From: Sphingobacterium alkalisoli
Lineage (GTDB): Bacteria; Bacteroidota; Bacteroidia; Sphingobacteriales; Sphingobacteriaceae
Direction: 5' to 3'
Length of the DNA stretch: 64,000 bases
Assembly: GCF_005049105.1 (NCBI RefSeq)
Contig: NZ_SUKA01000001.1
Coordinates: forward strand, 1,116,001-1,180,000
Positions 8,076-19,072 of this stretch are shown here, piece after piece (the stretch's first letter is position 1; each line of letters opens with the position of its first letter). Both the position numbers and the translations under genes were made by a program. The notes beneath the pieces are model-generated. The model had not been told where the DNA came from. It made no database searches and saw only the letters and a program-made list of their open reading frames with translations.

Positions 8076-9335
8076 TTAATTAGTTTTTTCTTCCCATAGG
8101 GAAGCGATGTGTAGTATGGTTAGTACCGCCTTCTCCATATCTTGGCGACTTACCCATTCCTGCTTGCCGTGAAAAGCATGTCCGCCGGCAAATACATTAG
8201 GACAGGGAAGTCCCATAAAGGATAATCTTGATCCGTCGGTGCCCCCTCGTATACTTCTACGCTCTGGGTTCATGCCCGCCCGTTGGATGGCTTCGATCCC
8301 TATTTCCATAATCTGTGGATATTGATCCAAGATTTCCTTCATGTTTCGGTACTGTTCCTGCACTTCAAAGGTATAGGTACATTTGGGGTATTTACTTAAG
8401 ATATTCTTGACATGGTTCTCCAATTCTGTTTCGTATCGGCTCAGATTGGACGTCGCGTGATCCCGAACGATAAATTCGATCGTAGCCTTCTCCACTGTTC
8501 CTGACATATGTGTAGGATGAACGAAGCCCTCTTTCCCGGAAGTGCTTTCAGGAGAGAGACGGTCTTCGGGAAGTGTACCGATGATCTTCGAGGCGATTTT
8601 AATGGCGCTTTGCATCTTATCCTGTGCAAAGCCCGGATGTACGGAGATGCCATGTATGGTGATTTTAACCCCATCGGCAGAAAAGGTTTCATCCTCTATT
8701 GTGCCTGCCTTTTCGCCATCCATGGTATATCCAAATTGTGCACCTAGTTTTTCGATATTTACAAAATTTACACCTAGACCGATTTCTTCATCCGGTGTAA
8801 AAAGAATTTTGATATCGCCGTGTTTGATTTCGGGATGATTTAGGAGTAGGCGTGCAGCATCCATGATCTCGGCGACGCCAGCTTTATCATCCGCCCCTAA
8901 TAAGGTGGTGCCACTCGCGGTAATAATATCATTCCCGATCTGGTTGGCGAGATCGCGATGTTCGTCGTAGCGGATTACAATGCTCTTATCGTCGGGAAGC
9001 ACAAGGTTTTGACCTTGATAATTGTGGTGTACAACGGGTTTTACATTTTCGCCGGAAGAGTCGGGTGATGTGTCAACGTGCGAACAGAAGCAAATTACAG
9101 GTACATTCTTAGTTGTATTGGAGGGAATGGTAGCATATACGTAGCCATATTGATCTAAATGCGCGTCTGTAACGCCCATCGCCAATAGTTCCTCTACAAG
9201 TAATTTACTTAGATTCTTTTGCTTTTCCGTTGAAGGAAATGTTTCTGAACTCGGGTCAGACTGTGTGTCTATTTGTACGTAGCGAAGAAAGCGTTCGGCT
9301 ACAGAGAAATCTTTTATAGTATTGATTATACTCAT
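8076..9335 (-). CDS. pepT: Peptidase T (tripeptide aminopeptidase)
   Basis: The product is 419 residues, close to the usual ~410. It is an M20B zinc peptidase that removes the N-terminal residue of tripeptides in the cytosol. Metal and catalytic motifs are all present: SHVDTSP with His86, GADDKAG with Asp149/150, TPDEEIG with Glu183/184, a YTMDGE segment near 210, and a late GGHAFHG with the last His ligand. The IRGGTDGSRLSFMGLPCPN stretch is strongly conserved in PepT. No signal peptide. Upstream of it and divergent is the start of PUL A. Confidence 0.95.
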   Translation of the reverse strand: MSIINTIKDFSVAERFLRYVQIDTQSDPSSETFPSTEKQKNLSKLLVEELLAMGVTDAHLDQYGYVYATIPSNTTKNVPVICFCSHVDTSPDSSGENVKPVVHHNYQGQNLVLPDDKSIVIRYDEHRDLANQIGNDIITASGTTLLGADDKAGVAEIMDAARLLLNHPEIKHGDIKILFTPDEEIGLGVNFVNIEKLGAQFGYTMDGEKAGTIEDETFSADGVKITIHGISVHPGFAQDKMQSAIKIASKIIGTLPEDRLSPESTSGKEGFVHPTHMSGTVEKATIEFIVRDHATSNLSRYETELENHVKNILSKYPKCTYTFEVQEQYRNMKEILDQYPQIMEIGIEAIQRAGMNPERRSIRGGTDGSRLSFMGLPCPNVFAGGHAFHGKQEWVSRQDMEKAVLTILHIASLWEEKTN

Positions 9336-9482
9336 TTAATTTGTTTAAGGAGTCCAAAGTTAGTAAGAATATGCAAATACGCGAATATGCGAAAGCGCAA
9401 AATTGTAACGATAACTTTATAGATTAAATATTCCCTCCCAATGTCGCTTGCAAAGCAATTGGAGGCATTTTCTGACAGTTCG

Positions 9483-9499
9483 CAGGACACAGCAGGTTG
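9483..9499 (+). promoter_or_regulatory. Weak match to the CAGGA direct-repeat box
   Basis: CAGGACACAGCAGGTTG has CAGG units 10 bp apart, like the boxes at 53566 and 60715 (12 of 17 bases shared). It lies about 60 bases before the first PUL A gene. The match could be chance. Confidence 0.2.
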
Positions 9500-9554
9500 C
9501 CCAGCATGAGAATTAGTATTATTATCGCATGGTAACACGTAAAAATAAACCTGA

Positions 9555-12437
9555 GTGAGAGCCTTTTTTATAAGTATTAGCTTCTATTTTCTGTTATGCC
9601 AGAGCGGCATTGGACAGGAGAATTTTATTGATTTAACAGGTACCTGGCGTTTTGCGTTGGATAGTGCGGATCGTGGGGTGCATGAAAAGTGGTACAACAA
9701 AAAGCTTTCACAGGAAGTCGAGCTCCCGGGATCGTTAAACGAACAGAATATAGGTCATGACATATCATTAACTACATCATGGACAGGTAGTATATACGAT
9801 AGTTCCTATTATTTTCATCCCCGGTTGGAGAAATACAGACAGCCCGGAAATCTCAAAATACCTTTTTGGCTAACGCCCTTAAAGCACTATGTCGGCCCGG
9901 CTTGGTATCAGCAGGAAGTTCAGTTGGATAAATCTATGCTGAACAATAAACTGATCCTTCACTTGGAACAGCCTCATACGGAAACCACCGTATGGATTAA
10001 TGGGAAGAATGTCGGATCGCAAAATAGTATGGTCGTCGCGCACAATTTTGACGTTACACCGTACGTAAAAGCTGGCAGAAATTCGATTTCTATCCGTGTT
10101 GATAATCGCATTAAAGAAATAAATGTCGGTCCCGATTCACATAGTCTCACCGATCATACACAGGGTAATTGGAATGGTATTATCGGGAAGATTGGAATAC
10201 TACAACTACATCCTATTCATTTTGACGACATCCAGATATATCCGGATATACATGGTCGGCAGGCTACGATACGATTGAACACAACTGTGCCTAAAGCGCA
10301 GCAACTGAAAGTACGCTATTCTGCAGAGAGTTTCAACAGTAAACAGCAGCACCGGGTCGCCCCGGTTTCGAAATCCTTGACTTTCACATCTGCTTCAGAT
10401 ACCGTTGCGTTAACGATGGATATGGGCGAGGATATGCTACTATGGGATGAATTCGATCCCAATTTGTATAAAGTTACCTTTCAACTATACCAAAAGGATA
10501 AGCTGCTGGACGAGAGAGAAGTGACGTTTGGTATGCGCGAGTTTAAAGCCGTAGGAAGGGATTTTTATATCAACGGAAGGAAAACGTTTTTACGTGGAAC
10601 CTGCGATAATGCCGTTTTCCCGCTTACGGGATACCCCCCCACAGACGAAAAATCTTGGCTCCGTATCTTTGTGAAGATAAAGGAATATGGTCTTAATCAT
10701 GTGCGTTACCATTCCTGGTGTCCTCCGGAAGCGGCTTTTCAGGCTGCCGATAAAATTGGAATTTACCTGCAACCTGAAGGGCCAAGCTGGGCAAATCATG
10801 GCTCCTCACTGGGTAACGGCGAACCCATAGACCAATACATCTATGACGAGACGAATAGAATGGCAAAACATTTTGGCAACTATGCTTCGTTCTGTATGAT
10901 GGCGTATGGGAATGAACCGCGAGGAAACCAGGTGCCTTATCTAACTACTTTTGTTAATTACTGGAAGGCGAAAGATACAAGAAGACTGTATACCGGTGCC
11001 TCGGTAGGCGGAAGCTGGCCTGTGATTCCCAACAATGAATTTATGGTGCGAGCAGGAGCCAGGGGCTTAGATTGGAATAGACAACCCGAAAGTGTTTCCG
11101 ATTTTAGGGATAAAATTGCACAGTTTGAAGTGCCTTTCGTCGCCCATGAAATGGGACAGTACTGTGTCTTTCCTAATTTTGATGAAATTAAAAAGTATAC
11201 AGGTGCGTACCGTGCCAAAAATATGGAACTTTTTGAAGAAGACCTGCGCGATCACCATATGGGCGATCAGGGGAAAGCGTTTTTATACGCTTCCGGAAAA
11301 TTGCAGGCCTTAGCGTATAAGTCTGAAATCGAACGTGCCTTAAAAACGCCCGGATATTCAGGATTTCAACTGCTTTCGTTGAACGATTATTCCGGACAAG
11401 GAACGGCGTTAGTTGGGTTATTGGATGCTTTTTGGGAAGAGAAAGGTTATATCACTGCTTCCGAATTTAAGCGTTTTTGTGATACGACGGTTTTACTTAT
11501 CCGTGCCCCGAAGTTCACCTTTACCAATGATGAAACACTGCAGGTAGACGTCGAAATGGCCCATTACGGCAAGGAAGTCATGTCTTCGGTAGCGGTTAAA
11601 TGGAGGTTATTAAACAAGGACCGTCAGCCTTATGCCCATGGAATACTTAAGGGACAAGATATACAGATAGGAAATAACAATGCGGTAGGAACGATCGAGA
11701 TTATATTGGATGGGTTAAAAGACGCTCAGGAAATGAAGCTTGAACTCTTGCTGGAGGGGACAAACATTTCCAATGACTGGGATTTTTATGTTTATCCAAA
11801 ATCACTTCCGAAACTATCGGACGAAGTGTATTATGCGAATGAAATAAACGATTCTGTAAAACGGGTTCTGGAAAGCGGCGGTAAGGTGTTTTTGAATCTG
11901 TCGGGTAAAATAAAAAAGGGAGCAGAGATCGTTCAGCATTATCTTCCGGTCTTCTGGAATACGTCCTGGTTTAAAATGCGGCCGCCACATACGCTAGGCT
12001 TTATTTTGGATAGATCACATTTGGCTTTTTCGTCCTTTCCAACCCAGAATTACAGTACCATCCAATGGTGGGAAGTTGTGCATAAAGCACAGGTGATGCA
12101 TCTCGAAGATTTTCCGGCAGACTTCCGTCCGCTGATGCAGCCTATCGATACCTGGTTTATGAACCGGAGGTTGGCACAAATCTTCGAAGCGAAAGTCGGA
12201 AACGGAAAGCTTGTAGTGAGTTCCGCCGATCTGTCTGACGATCCTAAAAAAATAGTAAGTCGGCAGTTGTATCATAGCCTGATCAACTACATGTCGTCTT
12301 CGTCCTTTGAACCGAAGGAGGTAATTGATTTTAAATTAGTTGAGGATCTTGTCACAAAACCTTCGAAATTGACCTTTGATACATACACTAAATCATCTCC
12401 GGATGAACTAAAACCGAATATTAATGAATTTTTATAA
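9555..12437 (+). CDS. Glycoside hydrolase family 2, secreted (beta-galactosidase/glucuronidase-like)
   Basis: The product is 960 residues with an N-terminal signal peptide (MRAFFISISFYFLLCQSGIG). The start is GTG; a TGA lies directly before it in frame. Layout: jelly-roll sugar-binding domain (about 25-215), immunoglobulin-like domain (215-325), TIM barrel with acid/base Glu454 (YGNEP) and a likely nucleophile Glu532 (HEMGQY), then ~320 extra residues. The tail (KLSDEVYYANEINDSVKRVL..GGKVFLNLSG) resembles an amidotransferase-like accessory domain. GH2 enzymes cleave beta-linked galactose, glucuronate or mannose, or alpha-arabinose; the exact bond is not readable. First gene of PUL A, it overlaps or abuts the GH105 gene, so they are coupled. 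Confidence 0.88.
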   Translation: MRAFFISISFYFLLCQSGIGQENFIDLTGTWRFALDSADRGVHEKWYNKKLSQEVELPGSLNEQNIGHDISLTTSWTGSIYDSSYYFHPRLEKYRQPGNLKIPFWLTPLKHYVGPAWYQQEVQLDKSMLNNKLILHLEQPHTETTVWINGKNVGSQNSMVVAHNFDVTPYVKAGRNSISIRVDNRIKEINVGPDSHSLTDHTQGNWNGIIGKIGILQLHPIHFDDIQIYPDIHGRQATIRLNTTVPKAQQLKVRYSAESFNSKQQHRVAPVSKSLTFTSASDTVALTMDMGEDMLLWDEFDPNLYKVTFQLYQKDKLLDEREVTFGMREFKAVGRDFYINGRKTFLRGTCDNAVFPLTGYPPTDEKSWLRIFVKIKEYGLNHVRYHSWCPPEAAFQAADKIGIYLQPEGPSWANHGSSLGNGEPIDQYIYDETNRMAKHFGNYASFCMMAYGNEPRGNQVPYLTTFVNYWKAKDTRRLYTGASVGGSWPVIPNNEFMVRAGARGLDWNRQPESVSDFRDKIAQFEVPFVAHEMGQYCVFPNFDEIKKYTGAYRAKNMELFEEDLRDHHMGDQGKAFLYASGKLQALAYKSEIERALKTPGYSGFQLLSLNDYSGQGTALVGLLDAFWEEKGYITASEFKRFCDTTVLLIRAPKFTFTNDETLQVDVEMAHYGKEVMSSVAVKWRLLNKDRQPYAHGILKGQDIQIGNNNAVGTIEIILDGLKDAQEMKLELLLEGTNISNDWDFYVYPKSLPKLSDEVYYANEINDSVKRVLESGGKVFLNLSGKIKKGAEIVQHYLPVFWNTSWFKMRPPHTLGFILDRSHLAFSSFPTQNYSTIQWWEVVHKAQVMHLEDFPADFRPLMQPIDTWFMNRRLAQIFEAKVGNGKLVVSSADLSDDPKKIVSRQLYHSLINYMSSSSFEPKEVIDFKLVEDLVTKPSKLTFDTYTKSSPDELKPNINEFL

Positions 12438-12444
12438 CAATAAT

Positions 12445-13590
12445 ATGAACCTTAGATTTTTTGTTTTTTTAGGGATGCTGACTACAATGGGTCTGGTATT
12501 GACAAACTGTTCCTCCGCCAAAAAAGCGGTAACGGAAAAGAACAATGCAGACGTATTGCAGGTGATGCGGCTGACGAATCAGTATTTTATGAATAAATGG
12601 CCAGACACCGGAAAACCTATTTATACAACGCGTTGGAGACCAAGTAACATCTGGACCCGTGCGGTGTATTATGAAGGTTTAATGGCACTTTATCAGATTG
12701 ACCCCAATAAAGCTTACTATGAATATGCGGTAGATTGGGGGAACAAGCACAAGTGGGGTTTACGGAATGGAATAGAGACGCGTAATGCAGACGACCATGC
12801 TTGCGGACAAACCTATCTGGACCTGTATGAAATTGATCCGCAACCCGAACGGATTAAGGATATTAAAGCGAGTATCGATGGAATCATTGCTTCCGGTAAA
12901 TACGATGATTGGACTTGGATTGATGCCATCCAAATGGCCATGCCGATTTTCGCTAAGCTGGGTGTCATGTACAAGGACGATAAGTACTTTGATTTCATGT
13001 ATAAAATGTACCACCACTCGAAACACGTAGAGGGCGGTGGACTATACAATAAAGACGACAAATTGTGGTGGCGGGATAAGGATTTTGTTCCGCCGTATAA
13101 AGAACCGAATGGAGAAGATTGCTATTGGTCTAGAGGAAACGGCTGGGTAGTGGCCGCTTTGGTGCGCGTACTGGAACTGATTCCCGAGAATGAAAAGCAT
13201 CGCGCGGAATACCTGCAAGATTATATGGAGTTGATGGAAGGTGTCGCAGCAGCGCAACGTGAAGATGGTTTTTGGAATGTCAGTTTACATGATCCAACCA
13301 ATTTTGGCGGTCGGGAGACCTCTGGTACGGCCTTATTTGTTTATGGTATGGCCTGGGGTATCAACAATGGTATTCTGGATGCGGCCACCTATAGACCGAT
13401 GATTGATAAGGCTTGGGATGCTATGGTGAAAGAAGCGGTACACCCCAGTGGATTTCTGGGTTACCTCCAAGGAACGGGGAAAGAACCTAAAGATGGGCAG
13501 CCCGTTAGCTTTTCAAGTGTGCCGGATTTTGAAGATTACGGTTTGGGATGTTTTCTATTGGCAGGAGCTGAAGTATATAAACTAAAATAG
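12445..13590 (+). CDS. GH105 unsaturated uronyl hydrolase, lipoprotein (first of three)
   Basis: The product is 381 residues from the ATG at 12445. An in-frame ATG at 12424 would overlap the GH2 gene by 14 bases. I prefer 12445 because it gives a clean lipoprotein signal with Cys22 (LVLTNC). GH105 enzymes remove the 4,5-unsaturated uronate that pectin or RG lyases leave. The (alpha/alpha)6 core shows NIWTRAVYYEGLMALY, TRNADDHACGQTY, the catalytic-Asp region DDWTWIDAIQMAMPIF, and YWSRGNGWVVAAL. It is clearly paralogous to the GH105 at 38252, with many identical blocks. Likely a periplasmic or outer-membrane lipoprotein. No lyase is present in PUL A itself. Confidence 0.92.
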   Translation: MNLRFFVFLGMLTTMGLVLTNCSSAKKAVTEKNNADVLQVMRLTNQYFMNKWPDTGKPIYTTRWRPSNIWTRAVYYEGLMALYQIDPNKAYYEYAVDWGNKHKWGLRNGIETRNADDHACGQTYLDLYEIDPQPERIKDIKASIDGIIASGKYDDWTWIDAIQMAMPIFAKLGVMYKDDKYFDFMYKMYHHSKHVEGGGLYNKDDKLWWRDKDFVPPYKEPNGEDCYWSRGNGWVVAALVRVLELIPENEKHRAEYLQDYMELMEGVAAAQREDGFWNVSLHDPTNFGGRETSGTALFVYGMAWGINNGILDAATYRPMIDKAWDAMVKEAVHPSGFLGYLQGTGKEPKDGQPVSFSSVPDFEDYGLGCFLLAGAEVYKLK

Positions 13591-13637
13591 AAAATGCAGA
13601 ACAGCTCATTGCAGATAACCGAGTGGAGAGAACTCAC

Positions 13638-13670
13638 ACCGAGCTCGCGAGCTCCTGAAGTAATAATATA
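13638..13670 (+). repeat. Palindromic repeat family, copy 3 (inside operon gap)
   Basis: ACCGAGCTCGCGAGCTC followed by CTGAAGTAATAATA closely matches 36051-36083 (about 29 of 33 bases) and is related to 416-460 and 5150-5168. GAGCTCGCGAGCTC is itself a perfect palindrome. It lies just before the GH31 start codon. Confidence 0.7.
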
Positions 13671-13673
13671 CAT

Positions 13674-16121
13674 ATGAACAAAATAAGTAGTGTATTTTGC
13701 CTGTTTTTAGTTTGTTTTTCGACGGGAATGACGACAGCGCAGACGGTAGGAAGTTATGTTGCCGGGTTTAAAGTCGATGGAAACCGCATTCACTTTAAAA
13801 ATGAACATGCGCAAACCCAGGTGGAGGTTTACTCGCCTACTACAGTGCGTATACGACATACCTGGAATTCGGATTTTTCCAATCTGGAAAATTATATGCT
13901 AGCGCCAAAGGCGTCCACAGAAGTAGATTTTACTGTACAGGAAGATGCAACGGTATTCCGGTTGAAAACTGCTTTCCTAACGGTGGAGTTGAATAAAAGC
14001 GATTTCAAAACCGTATTTAAAAACAATGCGGGAGAGATCATCAACCAAGACGAAATTGCCCCCCACAAATCTTCAAAAGAGGTGAAGGTGATAAAGAAAA
14101 TGCATGCCGATGAACACTTTTTTGGATTCGGTGAACGCATGGACTTTCTGGATCGTCGGGGAAAGACCTTGACCTTAGATGTGGGTCGGGGTAAAGGAAT
14201 GCCACATGCCGTGGGAGCCTATGACGTGTTGCAGGCTAATTATGCCCCTGTGCCTTTCTTTATGAGTACCAAGGGCTATGGGATATTTTTTCATACTCCC
14301 TATCGAACACACTGGGATATGGGAAGCTCCAGTACAGACGAATATTCTTTCGCGGCCGTGAATGGTGAAATTGATTATTTCTTTATCTATGGTCCGCAAT
14401 TTAAATCCTTATTAAATCAATATACGAATATTACCGGTAAGGCCCCGTTGCTTCCTAAATATGCGCTGGGACTGCACGTCGGCACCTATAGCGGCGGTAC
14501 TTGGGGGCACGAAGAATTGACCAGCGATGCGTATGTGGTGGAGCTGGCGAGGCGTTTGCGTGCAGAAGGTATTCCAACGGATATCCTCTGGTTGGATTCG
14601 ACCTGGAGACTGTTTGGTAAAAATGGTGGGAAGGGCGCTACCTCTTTTGAATGGAGGGAGACGTTCAAGGATCCGAAAGGTATGTTTGATCGCATCTATG
14701 CCATGGATTATAAGATGGTCGGGGTACACCTACGCCCGCGATTCGATAATGCTAAAAGTCTTAATCTCTTAGATCAAGCGCGGGAGCTAGGGTATACGTA
14801 TCCCGAGAAAAACAGTCCCGGCGAGTTTGTGAATTTTTTCGATCCGAAAGCCGTCGATTGGTGGTTTGAGAACGGTGTGAAGAAAGCGGCGAGCTTGGGC
14901 GCTAAATTCTTAAAGACAGATGAAGGAAGTGCATTTGGTGCATTAGCAAATGAAAGTGATAAAGTGGGGCCTACAGGAAAGGAAGCAGAAAGATTACATA
15001 ATGTTTTCCCGTTGGTCTATGCAAAGGCCGCCTATGAATCTTTTGAAAAATTCAATGGTGTGCGTGGCCTCAATCATACGCGTGAAGGATACGCAGGTAT
15101 TCAAAAGTACCCTTTTATTTTTGCAGGCGATTGGCCAAGCGAATGGCAATACTTCGAACCCGTTATTAAAGCTGGATTGAACATCGGCCTGTCTGGGGTA
15201 GGGAACTGGACACATTGTATGGGCGGGTTTGAGCATAATGCCGATCCGGAGCTTTATACACGATGGGTTCAATTTGGTATGTTTTCGCCTATTGCCATGG
15301 TATTTGGTATGGATCACCCCGGTTACAAAGAGCCCTGGAACTATGGCGAAGAGGCGTTAGCCAATTTCAAATTCTACGACGAGCTACGCTACCAATTAAT
15401 GCCATACCTGTATACCGCCCTCTATCAGAATCACCTAGAAGGTACGCCCCTAATGCGTGCGTTACTTTTGGATCATCAAGATGATGTGAACACTTATTCC
15501 ATAACCGACCAGTATATGTTGGGTGACTATTTAATGGTATGTCCGGTGACGACCAAAGGCGCTATTACACGGAGTATTTACCTACCTGAAGGTATTTGGT
15601 TTGACTATTGGACGGGTAAGAAATATGAGGGAAAACAATATATCCATGTGGTATCTCCGCTAGAAACTATACCGTTATTTGTGAAAGAGGGGGGGATTAT
15701 ACCCATGCAACCGAAAATGGCCTATACCGATGAAAAAAAGCTTGATAATATGACCTTAGATTTATTTCCCATGGGGCGCGAAAAGGAATCGCATTTCATC
15801 GTATACGACGATGATGGAGAAAGTCTAGCGTACAAGGACGGAAAGTTTGCGACTTCAACGATTGCATGGAACAATGCCATATTGAAAATTGAGCGGAGCC
15901 AAGGTGGTTTTTCCGTACATCCGCGAACCTATACCGCGAAAATAAGATCTGTTATGTCAGCGCCACAGGCTATTTCAGAGAATGGGAAGTCGTTGCCTAA
16001 AGTGGCTAAAGCAGATGGACTTTCCGGTGGTAGTTGGTATTATGACGCTACCAACCATGAATTAACGGTACAAACGGCTAATATGAATGCTGTAGATATT
16101 CAAGTAAATATAACCTATTGA
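13674..16121 (+). CDS. Glycoside hydrolase family 31
   Basis: The product is 815 residues with a signal peptide (ends TGMTTAQ). It has the GH31 order: N-terminal beta-sandwich with HFFGFGERMDFLDRRGK, TIM barrel with DILWLDSTW, nucleophile Asp416 in FLKTDEGSA, probable acid/base Asp486 in FAGDWPSEWQ, then C-terminal sheets with FVKEGGIIPMQ. GH31 enzymes act on alpha-glucosides, alpha-xylosides or alpha-galactosides. The catalytic context KTDEG differs from the classic WxDMNE of alpha-glucosidases, so another alpha-linked sugar such as xylose or galactose is possible. The next gene starts two bases after the stop. A palindromic repeat copy fills the gap before it. Confidence 0.9.
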   Translation: MNKISSVFCLFLVCFSTGMTTAQTVGSYVAGFKVDGNRIHFKNEHAQTQVEVYSPTTVRIRHTWNSDFSNLENYMLAPKASTEVDFTVQEDATVFRLKTAFLTVELNKSDFKTVFKNNAGEIINQDEIAPHKSSKEVKVIKKMHADEHFFGFGERMDFLDRRGKTLTLDVGRGKGMPHAVGAYDVLQANYAPVPFFMSTKGYGIFFHTPYRTHWDMGSSSTDEYSFAAVNGEIDYFFIYGPQFKSLLNQYTNITGKAPLLPKYALGLHVGTYSGGTWGHEELTSDAYVVELARRLRAEGIPTDILWLDSTWRLFGKNGGKGATSFEWRETFKDPKGMFDRIYAMDYKMVGVHLRPRFDNAKSLNLLDQARELGYTYPEKNSPGEFVNFFDPKAVDWWFENGVKKAASLGAKFLKTDEGSAFGALANESDKVGPTGKEAERLHNVFPLVYAKAAYESFEKFNGVRGLNHTREGYAGIQKYPFIFAGDWPSEWQYFEPVIKAGLNIGLSGVGNWTHCMGGFEHNADPELYTRWVQFGMFSPIAMVFGMDHPGYKEPWNYGEEALANFKFYDELRYQLMPYLYTALYQNHLEGTPLMRALLLDHQDDVNTYSITDQYMLGDYLMVCPVTTKGAITRSIYLPEGIWFDYWTGKKYEGKQYIHVVSPLETIPLFVKEGGIIPMQPKMAYTDEKKLDNMTLDLFPMGREKESHFIVYDDDGESLAYKDGKFATSTIAWNNAILKIERSQGGFSVHPRTYTAKIRSVMSAPQAISENGKSLPKVAKADGLSGGSWYYDATNHELTVQTANMNAVDIQVNITY

Positions 16122-16122
16122 T

Positions 16123-19071
16123 ATGCGTAATCTTCTAACCTTACTTCTACTTATGTATAGCTTTTTCGTATTCGGCAACGATCGTACGAAGTTTAGTTTT
16201 AATGCAGGATGGAAGCTGCATGTCGGAGACATAGCGGGTGCGGAAAAGCCTACTTTTGATGACGGAGAATGGAAGGGAGTCACATTGCCTTATGCCTGGA
16301 ATGCGGACGAGGCTTTTGCCAAGCCCATTCATGAGCACAGCACGAATATTGTGTGGTATAGGAAATCATTTGTCTTGCCAAAAGGCACGGTGACGGATAA
16401 GGTGTTTTTGGAGTTTGAAGGTATTCGGCATGGTGGAGAATTTTATTTGAATGGAAAATTCATCGGCAGACACGAGAATGGTGTGATGGGTGTGGGATTG
16501 GATCTATCCGATGCACTCCTGCCCGATCAGGAAAATATCTTAGCTATACGTATAGACAACAGTTGGTCGTACCGGGAAAAGGAGACGAACAGTACCTATC
16601 AGTGGAACGATAAAAATTTCAACGCCAATTACGGTGGAATTCCGAAAAATGTGTGGATTCATTTCACGGCGCCTGTTTACCAGACGCTGCCTTTATATTC
16701 TAATCTAAAGACAACGGGTGTGTATGTTTACGCCAAGAATATACAGATTGATAAAAAGACGATCGATCTATTCGTCGAATCGGAAGTGAAAAACGAAACG
16801 AATGAACCTAAAAGTGTCAATTTTGTCGTTGAGCTTCGTGATATGGATAATCAGGTTGTGAAAACCTTTGCAAAAGATTATATCGTGCAGCCAGGGAGTA
16901 CCAACGTTTTGCAAGCCAGTGCATTTGTCAAGGACGTCAATTTCTGGAGTTGGGGCTATGGATATCTGTATACGGTAACCTCGAAGCTTGTTATTGATGA
17001 TCGTGTAGTCGATGCGGTCGATACCAAGACTGGATTTCGAAAAACAGCCTTTAAAGAGGGTATGGTGTATCTAAACGACAAGGTGTTGATGATGAAGGGG
17101 TATGCGCAGCGCACAAGTAACGAATGGCCGGCAATCGGGTTATCCGTTGCGCCTTGGCTGAGCGACTACAGCAATCGATTAATGGTAAAGAGTAATGCCA
17201 ATCTGGTTAGGTGGATGCATGTAACGCCGTGGAAGCAAGACGTGGAATCATGTGATCGGGTCGGTTTGATGCAGATGCTGCCCGCCGGAGATGCGGAAAG
17301 AGATGTTACCGGCAGACGATGGGAACAGCGTACAGAACTCATGCGGGATGCGATCATATATTATAGAAATAGTCCCAGTGTGCTTTTTTACGAATGTGGC
17401 AATGAATCGATTTCGGAAGAACATATGGCAGAAATGATTGCTATACGGGACCAGTATGATCTACATGGCGGAAGAGCGATAGGCTCACGTGAGATGTTGG
17501 ATAGTAAAATAGCCGAATATGGTGGAGAGATGCTTTATATCAATAAGAGCGACAGACATCCGATGATTGCAACAGAGTATATGCGCGACGAAGGATTACG
17601 TAAATATTGGGATGAACATACCTATCCGTACCATAAAAACGGGGAAGGACCGCTATATAAAGGGAACGATGCCAGCGACTATAACCGCAATCAGGATTCT
17701 CATGCTGTTGAAGCGGTAAAAAGATGGTGGGAGTACTGGAATGTTCGCCCTGGAACAGGAAAAAGAGTGAGTTCAGGCGGGGTGAATATTATTTTTTCAG
17801 ATTCAAATACACACTATCGTGGTAAAGAGAACTACCGACGGAGTGGCGAAGTGGATGCCATGCGTATTCCAAAAGATGCTTTCTATGCACATCAGGTGAT
17901 GTGGAACGGATGGGTAGAAACGGATCCGACGGGTTTGCATATCATTGGGCACTGGAACTATGGGCCTGAAGTGAAAAAGGATATCTTGGTTGTTGCTGCG
18001 GGAGAAAAAGTGGAACTTTTTGTCAATGGTGTTTCCAAAGGCTTCGGTGAGCGGTCGTATAATTTTCTTTTTACATTTGCAAACGTTGCATTCGAACCGG
18101 GAGAGATCACCGCGAAATCCTATACGAAAGATGGCGTGTTGTTAGCGGAGAAATCCCTTGCGACGACCGGTGCCCCTTACCGTGTCAAATTAAAATACCT
18201 ACATGGGGAAAATGGATTGTACGCTGATGGAAATGATATGGTAATGGTCGATGTAGAAGTCGTGGATCGAGAAGGTCGACGTTGCCCCACTGCGCTTAAT
18301 ATGATCGATTTTAATATCGATGGACCAATAGAATGGAAGGGAGGCATTGCGCAGGGACCCAACAACTACATACTTTCCGAATCGCTGCCAGTAGAAGGCG
18401 GTGTGAATCGTGTGCTCCTGCGTACCCGCTATGGCAAGACAGGTAAGGTACAGGTCAAGGCTTCTTCAAATGGTTTAATAGCGGATTCTGTCGTGTTTGA
18501 AGTGTCTCCGATAGAAACAACTGGTGATTACTTTGTAAAAGCGTCGGCTTTGAATCTGCCACTAAATCTGAGTCGGGGAGCCGCTCCGACGAGATCCACT
18601 ATCGTCCGTACCCGTGAAACGTTACCAATTCAAAAAGTTACAGCAGGTGCGAATGCGGAGCGTGGTATGAAATCTTATGACAGCAACGAACTATCAGATT
18701 GGGTAAACGATGGGAAATTAAATACAGCTTGGATCGAATATACACTGGCTAAAAAATCGGATATTGATGAAATTGATCTGAAATTGAACAATTTTAGATC
18801 GCGATCATACCCCATTCAGATTTTTATCGACGATAAATTGGTCTACGAGGGTAATACACCGACCACCTTGGGCTATTGTACGATATCCTTCCCAAAAACC
18901 AGCGGACGAAGGGTGAAAGTTCAATTGGCGGGATCGTCTTATATTGCTAGTGAGAATAAACACGAAGAAATCGGTGGGAAAAAACTGGACGATGGTGTGC
19001 AACGGGACGATATGAACGCAAAAGGTACATTGAGTATTATTGAAATTGATATTCATAAAAAAATAAAATAG
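16123..19071 (+). CDS. Glycoside hydrolase family 2, second copy, with C-terminal carbohydrate-binding-like domain
   Basis: The product is 982 residues with a signal peptide ([18 protein letters not shown]). Domains: sugar-binding jelly roll (20-190; [18 protein letters not shown]), Ig-like domain (195-310), TIM barrel with acid/base Glu428 ([11 protein letters not shown]) and nucleophile Glu485 (ATEYMRDEG), a DUF4982-like beta domain (about 600-690; LFVNGVSKG), an Ig-like domain, and a discoidin-like end (about 850-975; [19 protein letters not shown]). Most likely a periplasmic exo-beta-glycosidase for galactose or uronate. It starts two bases after GH31 and is followed one base later by the rhamnose mutarotase, so the unit is tightly packed. 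Confidence 0.88.
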   Translation: MRNLLTLLLLMYSFFVFGNDRTKFSFNAGWKLHVGDIAGAEKPTFDDGEWKGVTLPYAWNADEAFAKPIHEHSTNIVWYRKSFVLPKGTVTDKVFLEFEGIRHGGEFYLNGKFIGRHENGVMGVGLDLSDALLPDQENILAIRIDNSWSYREKETNSTYQWNDKNFNANYGGIPKNVWIHFTAPVYQTLPLYSNLKTTGVYVYAKNIQIDKKTIDLFVESEVKNETNEPKSVNFVVELRDMDNQVVKTFAKDYIVQPGSTNVLQASAFVKDVNFWSWGYGYLYTVTSKLVIDDRVVDAVDTKTGFRKTAFKEGMVYLNDKVLMMKGYAQRTSNEWPAIGLSVAPWLSDYSNRLMVKSNANLVRWMHVTPWKQDVESCDRVGLMQMLPAGDAERDVTGRRWEQRTELMRDAIIYYRNSPSVLFYECGNESISEEHMAEMIAIRDQYDLHGGRAIGSREMLDSKIAEYGGEMLYINKSDRHPMIATEYMRDEGLRKYWDEHTYPYHKNGEGPLYKGNDASDYNRNQDSHAVEAVKRWWEYWNVRPGTGKRVSSGGVNIIFSDSNTHYRGKENYRRSGEVDAMRIPKDAFYAHQVMWNGWVETDPTGLHIIGHWNYGPEVKKDILVVAAGEKVELFVNGVSKGFGERSYNFLFTFANVAFEPGEITAKSYTKDGVLLAEKSLATTGAPYRVKLKYLHGENGLYADGNDMVMVDVEVVDREGRRCPTALNMIDFNIDGPIEWKGGIAQGPNNYILSESLPVEGGVNRVLLRTRYGKTGKVQVKASSNGLIADSVVFEVSPIETTGDYFVKASALNLPLNLSRGAAPTRSTIVRTRETLPIQKVTAGANAERGMKSYDSNELSDWVNDGKLNTAWIEYTLAKKSDIDEIDLKLNNFRSRSYPIQIFIDDKLVYEGNTPTTLGYCTISFPKTSGRRVKVQLAGSSYIASENKHEEIGGKKLDDGVQRDDMNAKGTLSIIEIDIHKKIK

Positions 19072-19072
19072 C

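Noticed and set aside
9332..9538. 68-codon frame upstream of peptidase T
   Set aside because: No motif, overlaps the pepT start and lies in a divergent promoter region.
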